From positions 46,890,849 to 46,954,848 of the forward strand of contig CM059202.1 in assembly GCA_030323885.1 (NCBI GenBank): DNA of 64,000 nucleotides, given 5' to 3'. Made by a program: the position numbers and the translations under genes. Below the pieces are notes generated by a model. It was not told the DNA's origin. It made no database searches and saw only the letters and a list, made by a program, of their open reading frames with translations. How positions within the stretch are numbered: position 1 is the stretch's first letter; each line of letters begins with the position of its first letter. Below, piece by piece: positions 54,245-64,000 of the stretch. This DNA is from Branchipolynoe longqiensis. Lineage: Eukaryota; Annelida; Polychaeta; Phyllodocida; Polynoidae.

Positions 54245-55612
54245 ACACACTGTAGTTTGCCGAAGAAAGAATCAGTAAATACTTTCACAGATCAAGTGGC
54301 GCTTAAATTTAAATACAAAAGTGTCGATGATGTAGTAGATCATATGATTGGCAGAGACTACCTGTCTATGGTAGACCTAAAAGACGCTTATCGAGCCATT
54401 TCTATACACCCGACAGATAGACCTAGACAAGGTTTGGTGTGGGGATTTAATGATGAACCTGGAAGTAAGCCTGAGTACATGCTTGACAACAGATTATGCA
54501 TGGGGCTGTCTTCAAGCCCCTTTGTTTTCTCTAAGATATCTGAATTTATAGTTAGATGTGCGAATAGAGAAGGTATATGCAAGGTAGTAAATTACTTAGA
54601 TGATTTCTGCATCATATCCTCAAATTGGGACATTGCGAAAGAGCAGCAAAATAAATTAATTGCCATTTTGCGCCCTCTAGGCTTCCACATTAACTATAAA
54701 AAACTGATTTGCCCAAGTAGGACAGTTAGATTCTTGGGGATATTAATTGACACAGTTAAGTTGGAATTAACACTCCCACATGATAAACTTGAGAAACTAA
54801 GAAAAATTCTTACGTTTTTTAAAGATAGAAAGAAAGCCACTAAAAAAGAGCTGGAGAGGTTAGCAGGAATGTTAGCCCACTGCGCCAAAGTAGTGCGTGG
54901 TGGGCGAACTTTTTCTCGTCGGGTGTATGATTTAGTGAACTCGGTGTCCCAACCGTACTATAAAGTACGGTTGAACGCAGACTTCAGAGAAGATTTGAAT
55001 TGGTGGTATGACTTTGCCAACGCTTGTAATGGTAAGGCGTTAATACTAGGAAAGTTTGCTTCTATAAAAGCCACTTATAGTGATGCCAGTAAGTGGGGTT
55101 ATGGTGCCATGCATGGCACCGATTGGTTAATAGGTTGCTTTGATCCTATGCATGCAGAGCTGCTTAAAGCAGATGTTAAACACCATTACAATCAACCTGA
55201 TGATGGGCTGCATACAGCTCATATTAATGAACAAGAAATGGGGGCTGTTTACGCACCGGTAAAGCGGTGGGCACCAAGTTGGGAAGGAGCAGCCATAATG
55301 ATTATCACAGACAGTGCGACGGTGGAATCAGCATTAAATACAGGACGGTCAAAATGTAAAGTGATTATGTATTACCTAAGACGGTTGTTTTGGATGTCAA
55401 TAAAGTACAATTTTGTGTTTACTTCTGTGCGCATCAACAGTGAGATGAATGTAATAACAGATGCCATATGTAGGCTTAATACAAATGACATGGCAAGAGT
55501 AATAATTAATGCAGACCCGGAAGGAAGGCTTTGTTGTAGTAACTTATTTCAGCAACCGTTGTCGTTCCAGGACTCGATAAGCTCAAAGCAGAACAGAAAG
55601 TTCTCCAGATGA
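54245..55612 (+). pseudogene. DIRS 1 reverse transcriptase/RNase H
   Basis: A long open frame of ~455 codons. RT blocks are YLSMVDLKDAYRAISIHP, MGLSSSPFVFSKISEF and the catalytic VVNYLDDFCII (residues ~130-139). Then come VRFLGILIDTVKLELTLP and RLAGMLAHCAKVVRGGRTFS, typical of DIRS elements. RNase H follows, with TYSDASKWGYG (Asp), HINEQEMGAV (Glu), IITDSATVE (Asp) and VITDAICRL (Asp). A G-run at 54,228-54,241 separates it from IFCIPKPG in another frame, so the N-terminus is frameshifted. The core of the enzyme is otherwise intact. Confidence 0.88.
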
Positions 55613-56325
55613 AATGCTACACTCCGAATTCTCAGGCAGCGAGGGCTGTTCAAGTAAATAAGTATCTGTCATTTATAGCAGAATTTTCAGATACACATTC
55701 ACCATTGCCTTGTAATTCTATGCAAGTAGTGCTGTATGCAACATGGTTGGCTAGAACCTGTAAATACTCCTCTGTGGTTAATTACGTAAGTGGCCTTAAT
55801 TACTTTCTCAAGTGCCAGGGCACAACACCTATAGACTAGAAAGATTTCATAATTAGTTCCGCCATTCGAGGAATACGTAGAACGTTAGGAGATTCGCATA
55901 GGCAGGCGATTCCTCTTCTACCACATATGTTGAAACAGATGTTTTCTTTTCTATCAAATAACCCTGGGCATATTGCCTGGCGGGCAGCGGTGTTATGTAG
56001 TTTTAGGGGACTTCAAAGGAAATCTAATATAACTTATTCTGATGCTATGTTACGCTGTGAGAACATAAAATTCTATGCATGGGGCATGCTATTAGAAGTG
56101 TGTAAAACAAAAACAATGCAATTTAGAGAAAGGTCATTGTATATTCCAATTGCGAGATGCCCGGATTTAGACTTCTATCTATCTATGTGTGGTGCATCCC
56201 AAGAGGAGATAAAACTAGAGGTGACTGGTCAAGTGATGCGGTGTTTCAATACTTAAAAACACCTTTATCCATGCGTATTATAAACGATATGAGAGTAGCA
56301 GCAAAGCTTGCGGCAACTATTTATT
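55609..56325 (+). pseudogene. DIRS 1 tyrosine recombinase, box II lost
   Basis: Overlaps the RT end by 4 bp (ATGA). The N-terminal core-binding-like part is interrupted by an in-frame TAG at 55,837. The catalytic part has CSFRGLQRKSNITYSD (box I Arg) and CKTKTMQFRERSLYIP. Near 56,210 the frame changes, and another frame gives GDWSSDAVFQYLKTPLS with the nucleophile Tyr. The H-x-x-R segment that should lie between is absent, so a deletion has removed box II. The enzyme cannot be active. Confidence 0.82.
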
Positions 56326-56590
56326 AGCAGAGTTGGGTTGGGGGTATATTATATATACATATATAAATATATATATGGATGCTATATAAGAATTGTCCAT
56401 GTTGCCGGAAACACGCATAATTCACAAACCCTGACTACGGGCTTGATATGAGTAGCACCATAGATACCGTTCGTAGCGCGCGTCGCTATGTACAAAGTTA
56501 ACTTCCAGTAGTAGATTCAAAGGCTTGTCCAGTCCTTACCTGGCCACCGTCGTCGACGGATCGATTGAGTTGAATAAGAAAAATTGTTCA
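56326..56590. other. Junction between the two DIRS elements
   Basis: TA-rich repeat at 56,345-56,390, then unique sequence. Probably untranslated or terminal sequence of one or both elements. Confidence 0.4.
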
Positions 56591-56592
56591 TC

Positions 56593-57470
56593 ATGCCTAA
56601 AGGAGGAAAAGTAAAGAGTGTCGTCGGCCGGTATTCCAAGGCATTATTGGACTCGATGGATCGTTCGGACAGTTCAGGAAGTGGTTCCAAACGGATTAAT
56701 ATTATTAGTCATACGGTGTCATCTACAAGATTAAATATGGCGGATCTGGAGCTGGGTTCGCCATTGCCATCAACTTCAAAGCAACCTGGTGTATCATTGG
56801 AGGAGTTAGCACATCTGCTGGATGCTAAGCTGGCAGCATCCCAGGCACCGTTAATGGCGAGACTGCAAAGCCTTGAGAGCACTCAGGATGGAGGAAATTC
56901 TTATATAGGTCAGCTGCCGAGCGGGCCGGTGTGGTGGTTTCAGCGGGTTCCCGTGCTCAGAGGTGTCCCTCGCTTCTGCGCTGCTTCTGCGCATGCGTGG
57001 ATTTCGCACCAACGGGCCGTAATCGATTAACACGACCCGGGCGACTCGGGTCATCCGAGTCGTCAGAAATTCAAATAGAACACGGCGAGTGGAGTCGACA
57101 AATACACGTGCCATGTGCATAAAAAGAATAACTTAGATTAATTAAATGGAAATATAGGTAAACTGGGCCATCATAAAATACTTTAAATCCTATTTTGCTG
57201 TATTTTTATCGGTTATTAAAAAAAAAAAAAAAAGATTGTCCACCCGAGCGCGGAGAAGCGTATTCGATTATTCGACCCGAGTTGTAGGATGTGCGCATGC
57301 GCCAATAAGTGGCTCAGGTGACCCGAGTTGATGCGAAATCCGCGCATGCGCAGAAGCAGCGCAGAAGCGAGGGACACCTCTGAGCACGGGAACCCGCTGA
57401 AACCACCACACCGGACAACACGACTGATGACGTCATCGCAGAGGATGCGATAATGGTCGTAGGCAGCTTC
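56593..57470 (+). pseudogene. DIRS 2 gag-like ORF interrupted by a MITE
   Basis: The start MPKGGKVKSVVGRYSKALLD is followed by Ser/Gly-rich sequence and a helical segment LEELAHLLDAKLAASQAPL, then NSYIGQLPS just before the MITE. After the MITE one frame continues DNTTDDVIAEDAIMVVG. The fold is unknown; DIRS gags are poorly conserved. Confidence 0.5.
56926..57414. mobile_element. TIR element C (489-bp MITE) in DIRS 2 gag
   Basis: Nearly perfect ~85-bp TIRs: left CCGGTGTGGTGGTTTCAGCG, CTCAGAGGTGTCCCTCGCTT, CTTCTGCGCATGCG; right the exact reverse blocks ending ACCACCACACCGG. The TIR layout is shared with elements A and B. No clear TSD. Confidence 0.82.
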
Positions 57471-57475
57471 CTACT

Positions 57476-58258
57476 ATGTTACATTTTAAAGCTGTAAACA
57501 CTTTATCAAATGTTGTAGATTCTGATAGGGGCTGTAGTTCTATTACTACTTCGGATGTTATAAATCCAGACTGTGTTATGCTTAACACTGACTATGGCGA
57601 TACTGTTGTTGCCAGGGAGTCCATGTTGGAGCCACAAAACTTTCTAGCTACTAATATGGGTAGACATATTGGTAGGATCGACCCAGTTAAGAAGTTGGTT
57701 CCTGAAATTAAACATGTTAAACCGGTTAATGTTGTAGTTGCTGTTGTACCTCCGTTGCAGTTTGGAATAGGTGCAAACAATTCTGATCTCCCTGATATGG
57801 ATCTGGTAGATAACTTTAATGATACAGATCAGTACAATGATGATGTAAACATTTTCTGTGATAAGTCCCCCTTCAATTATAAAATGCATGTGCTGTGCAC
57901 TTGGCCTACATTAAATGTTAATTGTAATTCGTTTGCAGAGTATGCAACATTTTTTGCAAAAGTGAGGGCATCGGGTCTGCCTAATTATCTTTCGGCCAAA
58001 GTCCCGGTTCCGTCTGGACTATTAATAGAAAATTGGAAAAAGCTGTTAGTAGGTTATAATGATATTGAAATAATCCCATTTTTGGAATTTGGCTGGCCAG
58101 CTAATTTTACTGGATCATTTGTTCCAACTCCAACAGAAGGTAACCATGCCCGCTCTAAGGAAGATCTCTTTTGGATTAACAATTATGTACGGACTGAATT
58201 ATCTCACAATGCATTGTTGGGCCCATTTGATGAGCCTCTGCCCCAAGAAAAATACTAA
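57476..58258 (+). pseudogene. DIRS 2 pre-RT region
   Basis: A ~260-codon open frame. The first 125 residues are acidic and unrecognised (DLVDNFNDTDQYNDDVNIF). The second half is the conserved region before RT in DIRS-like elements: EFGWPANFTGS, NHARSKEDLFWINNYVRTEL and NALLGPFDEPLP. The frame ends at 58,258 where the RT continues in another frame, so there is a frameshift near 58,240. Confidence 0.65.
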
Positions 58259-59168
58259 TGAACGTAGGATAATAGTTGACCTTAGTTACCCAAAGGGGCG
58301 TAGTGTTAATTCAGGAATTAACAAAGGGTTTTATCAGGGGAAGCCATACAAATACAATTTGCCTACAATAATGTCTTTAGCTAAGGAGGTTACTAAATTG
58401 GGTGATGAATGTTTCATGTGGTCTATAGATCTGGCTAGGGCGTACAGGCAATTAAGGACCTGCCCCTTGAGTGTGCCCTTATTCAGTATTAAAGTTGATA
58501 ATAAATTTTATTTTGACATTGCTCCACCATTTGGGTGCAGGACATCGAGCATGGCCTGTGCTCGCATGACTGCGGCAGTGGTCCATTTGATGAACAAGAT
58601 GGGGTTTTTTACATTATGTTTTTTGGATGATTTTGTGGGGGTGGAAGCTACATTCGATAAGGCACAGAAGGCATATGATTACATTCTACAGTTGACTAAA
58701 GTTTTGGGTCTGAAACTATCTATTAAAAAATGTATTCCTCCGACGCAGAGGTTGATATGGCTGGGTTATGAGATAAATTCAAAAAATTTGTTTGTACGTA
58801 TCCCTGATGAGAAATTATTAGATATTTTATTAGAATGCAATAAATGGGTAATTGGTAGAAAGGTCACAAGGAAGAATGTTCAGAGATTAGTGGGACGGTT
58901 ACAATTTATTTTGGTTCTATCTTCTGGTACTGGAAAAGATCCTGTCTTGTGCGCTTGTGCCCGGGAAATCTGGAGGTTTGCCGCCACATACACTTGTGCA
59001 GTACAGGTAGTACACAAGCCAGGAAAGGATCTGGTACTAGCAGATGCCCTAAGTAGGTTGTTTGTTGATAATAAATTCAAGCTAATCGCCGATGATTTAT
59101 GTCGGTCTAAATTGTTGACTAAAATAGATGTTGCTCATGATGGTCATGTCTTAGATATATCATTGTGA
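58240..59168 (+). pseudogene. DIRS 2 reverse transcriptase, RNase H largely deleted
   Basis: RT blocks are PKKNTNERRIIVDLSYPKG, MWSIDLARAYRQLRTCP, FDIAPPFGCRTSSMACARM, the catalytic LCFLDDFVGVE (near 58,620) and RLIWLGYEINSKNLFVRIP. After LVGRLQFI (about 58,910) the sequence jumps to the end of RNase H (VVHKPGKDLVLADALSRLF). Most of RNase H, with its catalytic Asp/Glu, is therefore deleted without breaking the frame. RT itself looks intact. Confidence 0.85.
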
Positions 59169-59357
59169 TACTCTGCTAGTTGATAATTTAGTTTTTTGCC
59201 TTTATCAACTTGCAGAGAATAATCGCGCATTAGTGCATAAACTGAGTCTGTACTTTTCGGCGGGAGTAGCGGATGGGACCTGGAAAAATAAAAGGGTACA
59301 GTTTAGGGAGTATCTAATGTTTTGCACGAGCATCAGCGATAACCCGAAAAGCCCAAA

Positions 59358-60134
59358 ATGAAGACGGTAATGTTATATGCTTTATATTTGAATGATAAAT
59401 TGAATACTGAAGGTGCTGTAAAAAACTATAAGAGTGGGGCGAGATCATGGGTAAGACTGCTAAAAGGAAATACTGAGGCATTTGATTGTTATGCTCTGTC
59501 AATAATTAAAACTGGCATATATAAGTTAAAAAACAACACTGTAAAGAGGGCGTTCCTCTTGAAGACCAAGCACATTAAAATGATAATTTTGAAATTCAAA
59601 AAGATTGGAGAAGATGGATTGGTGTTAATTGTTGCTTTGCTAATAGGATACCTATGCTTGCTAAGACAGTCGAATTTGTTTTATTCCGAGGTAACGGGAG
59701 GTGACGGTCACATGCTGCTCGGCAGGGACATCAAGGCACACAACACTCACCTGACGGTCACAGTCAGAAGCACAAAGACTACACACAAGCCTGAGGACGC
59801 GTACAGCATCGATCTACCAACATGGGCAAACCACACCTTCTGCCCGGTGCACGCATGGAACAAGTACAGCAGGCTAACCCCTACGCATGAGGGCGCCCCA
59901 GCATTCATGTTGAACAATGGGCACACGCTGACTGCTACAGTTTTCAACAAGTGCATGCAAGTTGCTCTGAAAGCCTGTGGGTTCCCCTGGTGGCCGATAG
60001 TGACTTGCCATAGACTACGGCGCGGGGGAGCTCAAGAATATGCAAGAGTGGGCATGCCCTTAGAGTGCATAAAAACAATCGGTAGATGGAAGTCTAACAG
60101 TGTGTTTAATTACGTAAATAAAAATGTTTTTTAG
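59358..60134 (+). CDS. DIRS 2 tyrosine recombinase, catalytic residues intact
   Basis: A 258-residue open frame, the best-preserved element gene in the window. The catalytic set of the tyrosine recombinase family is complete and in order: Arg103 in GYLCLLRQSNLFYSE; His218 and Arg221 in TCHRLRRGGAQEYA; Trp244 in IGRWKSNSVF; and nucleophile Tyr252 in FNYVNKNVF. The enzyme would integrate the circular DNA copy without making a TSD. Codon use is similar across the frame and no stop is seen. The upstream region 59,200-59,357 contains a DIRS-like N-terminal stretch in another frame, so the true protein may have started earlier. Confidence 0.82.
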   Translation: MKTVMLYALYLNDKLNTEGAVKNYKSGARSWVRLLKGNTEAFDCYALSIIKTGIYKLKNNTVKRAFLLKTKHIKMIILKFKKIGEDGLVLIVALLIGYLCLLRQSNLFYSEVTGGDGHMLLGRDIKAHNTHLTVTVRSTKTTHKPEDAYSIDLPTWANHTFCPVHAWNKYSRLTPTHEGAPAFMLNNGHTLTATVFNKCMQVALKACGFPWWPIVTCHRLRRGGAQEYARVGMPLECIKTIGRWKSNSVFNYVNKNVF

Positions 60135-60600
60135 GAAGGAACCATTATCTCTCCTGTCCCAATTTGGCTGAGAGATTATGGCTCCTATGTCCTTGAATTG
60201 AATGTGCTGAATGAAATGAATGTGCGAATGTGTGTGAATGTGCCAGATGTGAGCTGAACGAGTGACCGTGATCTGCCCTAGTTGCTGCCTCATGTCTTCT
60301 GTTCGACAAAAATGTATACAGTATCTTCAGAAATGTATCATATAAAAGTATGATAGTACAATCATAGATATGACCTGCACATAAGTAATGAAGTAATGCA
60401 ATAGTAGATCTACCTAGTATATGACCTGCACATAAGTAATGAGCTTCAAAAAGTTATAAAGGCACAGGTTGTACTACCTGATGAAAATAGAGTAATAATA
60501 GCTAATAGCCTCAATTGTATTATTGAGGGTAGCTACTATGAATATGTTCACAAAGGTGTAGGTCAAAAGGCTGCTGTAAAAATTTATTAAGCCTGACTAA

Positions 60601-61398
60601 TAAATTTATTATCCCAAAAGAATTATCTGTGTCTGGTTTTGAATTATAAGAGTATAATAACCTGGAATTCTATACTCGCTCCTAACACCCACCAACCAGT
60701 AATCGCGTTGTTAAGCCTCACACTACTCATCTCCTGCTCAGGCCTACTCGCCTCAGCTCCGACGGTGGCGCCACCGCTCGCCTGCTCACTATCCTACTCA
60801 CTTACTGCCGAAAATCTTTTGTGTGTGTTGCTTTAAAGAAGAGAGTGCACTTGTTATAGCAACATAACAACACCCAGGTTGCACCAGGGATATCTGTACA
60901 GCGGCTTGAAGGAGATCACCCAGAACATCAATAAAATGGTTTAAGTATCCTTGTTATATTCACTCCATGCATTTACATTACACATAAATATATATGGGCC
61001 ATATAGTTTATTATGTGAATATAAATAAGAAAGGCGCTCACATAGATGTTATTATTACTAGGCATGCATACCTTTATCTGCACCGGAGTCTATTTCAATG
61101 CATTTGTTCCGTTCCGACAATATTAATAAAACCTGCCAGAGATCACGTTTACTTCACCAACTTTTACTGCTCTATATTAATGCCTACTGACTATGTATAA
61201 ATATGTATAATAAAGTGATCTATACAGCGAGTGAGCATAAGTACCAAGAACTGCCGGTCGTGGCGCCACCATAGGCCAGCATGCCACAGTTAATCGATAT
61301 TTGTCCGCTATTGGACGTTAACAATATTATACAGTGACCATCATAATAATAATAACAAACCTCATACCGATGATTCATACCCGTATATTTATATACTA
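60601..61398. other. No gene recognised
   Basis: AT-rich sequence after DIRS 2. No exon or repeat recognised. Confidence 0.5.
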
Positions 61399-61574
61399 GC
61401 TATAAAACCTCTCTATACCGACCCCTCCACAGATCGACCACTTCCCTATATCGATCGCTTTATTTGGGTCCGAACAATACCATTGTAAGGATATTCTAAC
61501 TCTACACTGACCACCGCCTAAATGGACCACTTAAAGTCGGTTCCATGGTCGGTCGATTTGGAGAGGTTTTACTG
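61399..61574. mobile_element. Small pogo-like MITE
   Basis: The left end TATAAAACCTCTCTATACCG and the reverse complement of the right end, CAGTAAAACCTCTCCAAATC, form imperfect TIRs. Each continues with a CGACC motif. TA occurs at both edges. 176 bp. Confidence 0.65.
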
Positions 61575-61582
61575 TATATCTA

Positions 61583-61710
61583 GTACTGCTGTGTATAACT
61601 TACAACGTCATCAAAGGTCAGTTGCTCACGAACCATGTCTATGTAGTGTGGGAGGTTCAAAATCCCTTGGGTCAGTAAAAGTGTAGTGTTGGGCTTTCTA
61701 TCGCCTAACT
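61583..61710 (+). mobile_element. Second-family SINE body fragment
   Basis: CTGTGTATAACTTACAACGT, CATGTCTATGTAGTGTGGGA and GGGCTTTCTATCGCC match 51,300-51,425. The tRNA head is missing. Confidence 0.75.
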
Positions 61711-61812
61711 GTCTAATGGTGAATACAAAACTATTCAGACATAGCTATCAGATAAATATATGTGATGCATAAGAATTATTCAAGTATAATGGCACATAAG
61801 GAAATGGTCCTT

Positions 61813-62097
61813 ATGTTTGTTGTATTACATCCTAGCAACATCTATGGTCATGCACTCATGGCAACTTTATAGTGCTGCCCCACTGGAAGACCAGGCCGCC
61901 AGCACCATGACCTGATATCCCACTCAGTCACATTATCCTGACACTGAGCCGGGCCAGTCCTTGCCCTATCCTAATAATGCCAAACGCCAGGCTAGGAAGC
62001 GACAAGTATAAATTTGTAAGTCATTGGTTTGACTCGACCAGGGTTCGAACCCACGACCCCCACGATCTACCAACACGGGAGACGGATGCGCTAATGG
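61813..62097 (-). mobile_element. Main-family SINE
   Basis: Minus strand: head GGAGACGG-type part of the A box truncated, B box GGGTTCGAACCCTGG, GAGTCAAACCAATGACTTAC, AGGATAGGGCAAGGACTGG, CCAGTGGGGCAGCACTATAA, GATGTTGCTAGGATG. A small internal deletion removes the TGATATGACC block. Confidence 0.82.
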
Positions 62098-62261
62098 TCC
62101 ATAACATTATCACTCCTATGTTGTGTACTACACTATGGGTGACCCCACCACCAGTTGGGACTGGTGGCGCCACCACCACCCAAACCTTCCAGTGGCGCGA
62201 AACACTGTCACTCGCGCACTGAAATTTTTTTAATACCTGTGACCTAACATGCTGGGAACTT

Positions 62262-62301
62262 GACATATGTGTGTGTGTGTGTATATAAATATACATATAT
62301 A

Positions 62302-62336
<35 letters not shown>
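62262..62336. repeat. (TG)n/(TA)n microsatellite
   Basis: GTGTGTGTGTGT then TATATA runs. Confidence 0.9.
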
Positions 62337-62339
<3 letters not shown>

Positions 62340-63290
62340 CTGCGGGGTGCACTAGGTACCAAGTGTGACATATACGCCTTCCTGGTATAACCTCTAAGTA
62401 ATGGTGTCCCCTAGACCCTCACACCGGCCTGCATACAGGTAGGTGGTTTGGGAGGTGGTTTGTAACCTTACGACGGTTACTGGTTGCAGAATTGCAACAT
62501 TTATAGAGAGGCTCTGATAAATCGGCCCAATCTTTGGTTGTAGATTAATCTTCAGTAGGGAGTGTTGTAGAAGCTGGGGGCATCTTTACAACGTTGTAAC
62601 GGCGAAGCGTTGAGGTGGCCCCAAATCTCTTCGGTCTGCCGGTAGTTGAGTGGTAGTTGGGGACTTGAATCCAGTTGACAGCAGCAAGGGTTTCGAGGAA
62701 GGGCGGGTAAAGATGGGTGCAGCGGTGGTTCCAGCAACGAGAACAAAGCGAGAGAAAACGTAAAGGTACAGGGCCCCACCCAAGCACACAACTCCCGTGG
62801 TCAGGCGAAGGAGTATGCCTGGGAGAAAAAAAAAAGGGTAGAGTCTAGAAAAGAGAAGTGAGGAGAGTTGAGTCAAAGGACCATGTCTATTTGCTCTATG
62901 GTGACAAACCAGCAAGCCATAGACACGGACAGAGTAAGAGTAGAAAGTGAAATGCCAGTGGGCTCCCCCTCCTGGAACTCTTTTCAGACATATCAAGGAG
63001 GAGCAAGGCCAGTGGAGAGGAGATAGAGAGAGGTGTGGACGAAGTGCAGTCCAGATAGCATGTGCCTACAGGTGAGGACAGTGAAGTTATTTATAGACGC
63101 CCGCCAGCCCCTGAAGGCCACTCGGAGACACTCAGGGCCAGTCTACCAGCCGTGACCCAAAGGTCACAGTCGTCCCGCAGGGCTCACATGTGGAGGTTTA
63201 CGAACGCACTCAGCCTGAGGGCACAGAGCTCAGTCGAGCCGACCATTGGACGCGTTCGGAAACCCTCATTTAAAACATAATCGTTAGCGC
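62337..63290. other. No gene recognised
   Basis: About 950 bp of unique sequence. A minus-strand frame is open at 62,586-62,996 but shows no domain, no splice logic and no start context. Confidence 0.45.
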
Positions 63291-63291
63291 A

Positions 63292-63541
63292 GGTTGTTTT
63301 CTGTCGTTTTACATCCTAGCAGCACCTAAAGTCATAGCATATGGGTATGATTTGTGACGCTGCGCACTCATTGTGACATTATATTGCTGCCTCACTGTGA
63401 GACCAGGCTGCTGGCACCATGACCCGATATCCAACACAGTCACATTATCCGGTTACTGTGCTAACCAGTCGGCTGGGATTCGAACTCCTGACCTTCAGCC
63501 CAGGAAGCGTGTGCTGTACGGATTCGGCCACAGGGTCCGAT
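63292..63541 (-). mobile_element. Main-family SINE, diverged
   Basis: TTTTACATCCTAGCAGCACC (3' end), CTCACTGTGAGACCAGGCTG, GTCACATTATCCGG, GATTCGAACTCCTG (B box) and CGGATTCGGCCAC (A box), all as reverse complements. The region between B box and central block is shortened. Confidence 0.75.
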
Positions 63542-63675
63542 ACATGTATCATGTGATTTTTCTTAGGTCATACTGGACGCGATGACCGAATGTATGTAGA
63601 TATATAGTACTCTTCACTGACCTCTCAGGCAAGGACCCGCATAGACAGGTAGGCGTGGATAGGGTGGTGACAACA

Positions 63676-63910
63676 GGGGAGTCTAGGTGGTGTAATGGTT
63701 AGCACACTATCCCATAATGCAAGCGATGTGGGTTTGCGTCCCGCTCTTGGCGCAATATTTCCCATTTTCAACACCCCACACAACACTGGTGCCATGACCA
63801 TGATCCTATACAAGGTACACGCTGTGTGGTTGTTGAACCTACCCTGTGTATGTATATATTGTAAGTTCATTGCACACCGGACATGGGGGCCAAATCGCAT
63901 TCCTGGATTT
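63676..63910 (+). mobile_element. Possible third SINE family (tRNA-like head)
   Basis: A box TGGTGTAATGGTTAGCAC and a diverged B box GGGTTTGCGTCCC lie 40-45 bp apart, as in tRNA. The 5' and 3' acceptor arms do not pair, so it is not a tRNA gene. The body is not repeated in this window, so the family is unproven. Confidence 0.4.
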
Positions 63911-64000
63911 TGAGGTATACATTCCTTTGAATTGTTTGTGCTGTATAAGGAATTATACGAATATAATTAAATGGAAACCGATTATCTATTAAGTTCATCT

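Larger units (their letters stand above)
54181..56325 (+). mobile_element. DIRS-group retrotransposon 1, decayed
   Basis: Contains DIRS-type RT with RNase H followed by a tyrosine recombinase in place of a DDE integrase. No LTRs are seen; gag and left terminus are missing. Inverted terminal repeats could not be fixed. Confidence 0.85.
56591..60600 (+). mobile_element. DIRS-group retrotransposon 2
   Basis: Gag-like start, pre-RT/RT, remnant RNase H and a complete tyrosine recombinase, all on the + strand and diverged from DIRS 1. A MITE (56,926-57,414) interrupts gag. The 3' non-coding part includes a direct repeat of ATATGACCTGCACATAAG at 60,368 and 60,420. End points are approximate. Confidence 0.82.

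Noticed and set aside
62586..62996. Minus-strand 136-codon open frame
   Set aside because: No domain, hydrophobic and Arg-rich by composition, no splice or start context.
51200..63760. tRNA-like A and B boxes (51,200; 51,605; 52,775; 62,050; 63,680) as tRNA genes
   Set aside because: Acceptor and other stems do not pair properly and the heads continue into repeated SINE bodies; they are SINE promoters, not tRNA genes.

Overview
The window looks like a piece of a repeat-rich animal genome, most likely a lophotrochozoan and plausibly a mollusc. The evidence is spliced exons of a secreted/membrane EGF-repeat gene, tRNA-derived SINEs, non-LTR, Gypsy and DIRS retrotransposons, many TIR/MITE elements and long micro/minisatellites. 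Nothing is bacterial. The species assignment is inference; no single sequence here proves it.

Layout. 1-10.9 kb: repeats only (LINE 3' end, CA-rich and G-rich minisatellites, three TIR/foldback-type elements, a CpG-rich TIR element carrying a SINE). 10.95-15.55 kb: a structurally complete but decayed Gypsy-type LTR retrotransposon on the + strand, with 203-bp LTRs and a 5-bp target-site duplication (TSD). 16.7-27 kb: a second Gypsy-type element on the minus strand, split by a LINE (23,027-26,135) with a 9-bp TSD. 28-30.4 kb: a broken minus-strand protein with C2H2 zinc fingers, resembling the N-terminal part of B-family DNA polymerases of Polinton/adintovirus-like elements. 30.7-31.5 kb: a repeat that is also present, inverted, at the left edge.

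32-40.4 kb holds the one convincing host gene. Four + strand exons (32,253-32,366; 33,609-33,713; 36,325-36,480; 40,207-40,371) all begin and end in phase 1. The first three encode Cys-rich EGF-like modules and the fourth a transmembrane helix followed by a Lys/Asn-rich cytoplasmic stretch. They join without a frame break even though the introns are packed with LINE fragments. The gene therefore looks like a type I receptor with EGF repeats; its first and last exons are not recognised in this window.

40.4-48 kb: more LINE, SINE and Gypsy pieces, an ~820-bp repeat inverted relative to the 28-kb copy, and a decayed minus-strand LINE. 48.1-53.6 kb: an LTR-like segment, a pogo/Tigger-like MITE, a 2-kb minisatellite of ~97-bp dimers, nested SINEs and further MITEs. 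54-60.1 kb: two different DIRS-group (tyrosine-recombinase) retrotransposons head to tail; the second keeps all the recombinase catalytic residues but carries a MITE in its gag and lesions in its RT/RNase H. 60-64 kb: MITE and SINE copies.

Almost every open frame here belongs to mobile elements, and nearly all are broken. The main value of the window is the modular EGF/TM gene and the well-dated nesting of insertions with readable TSDs.
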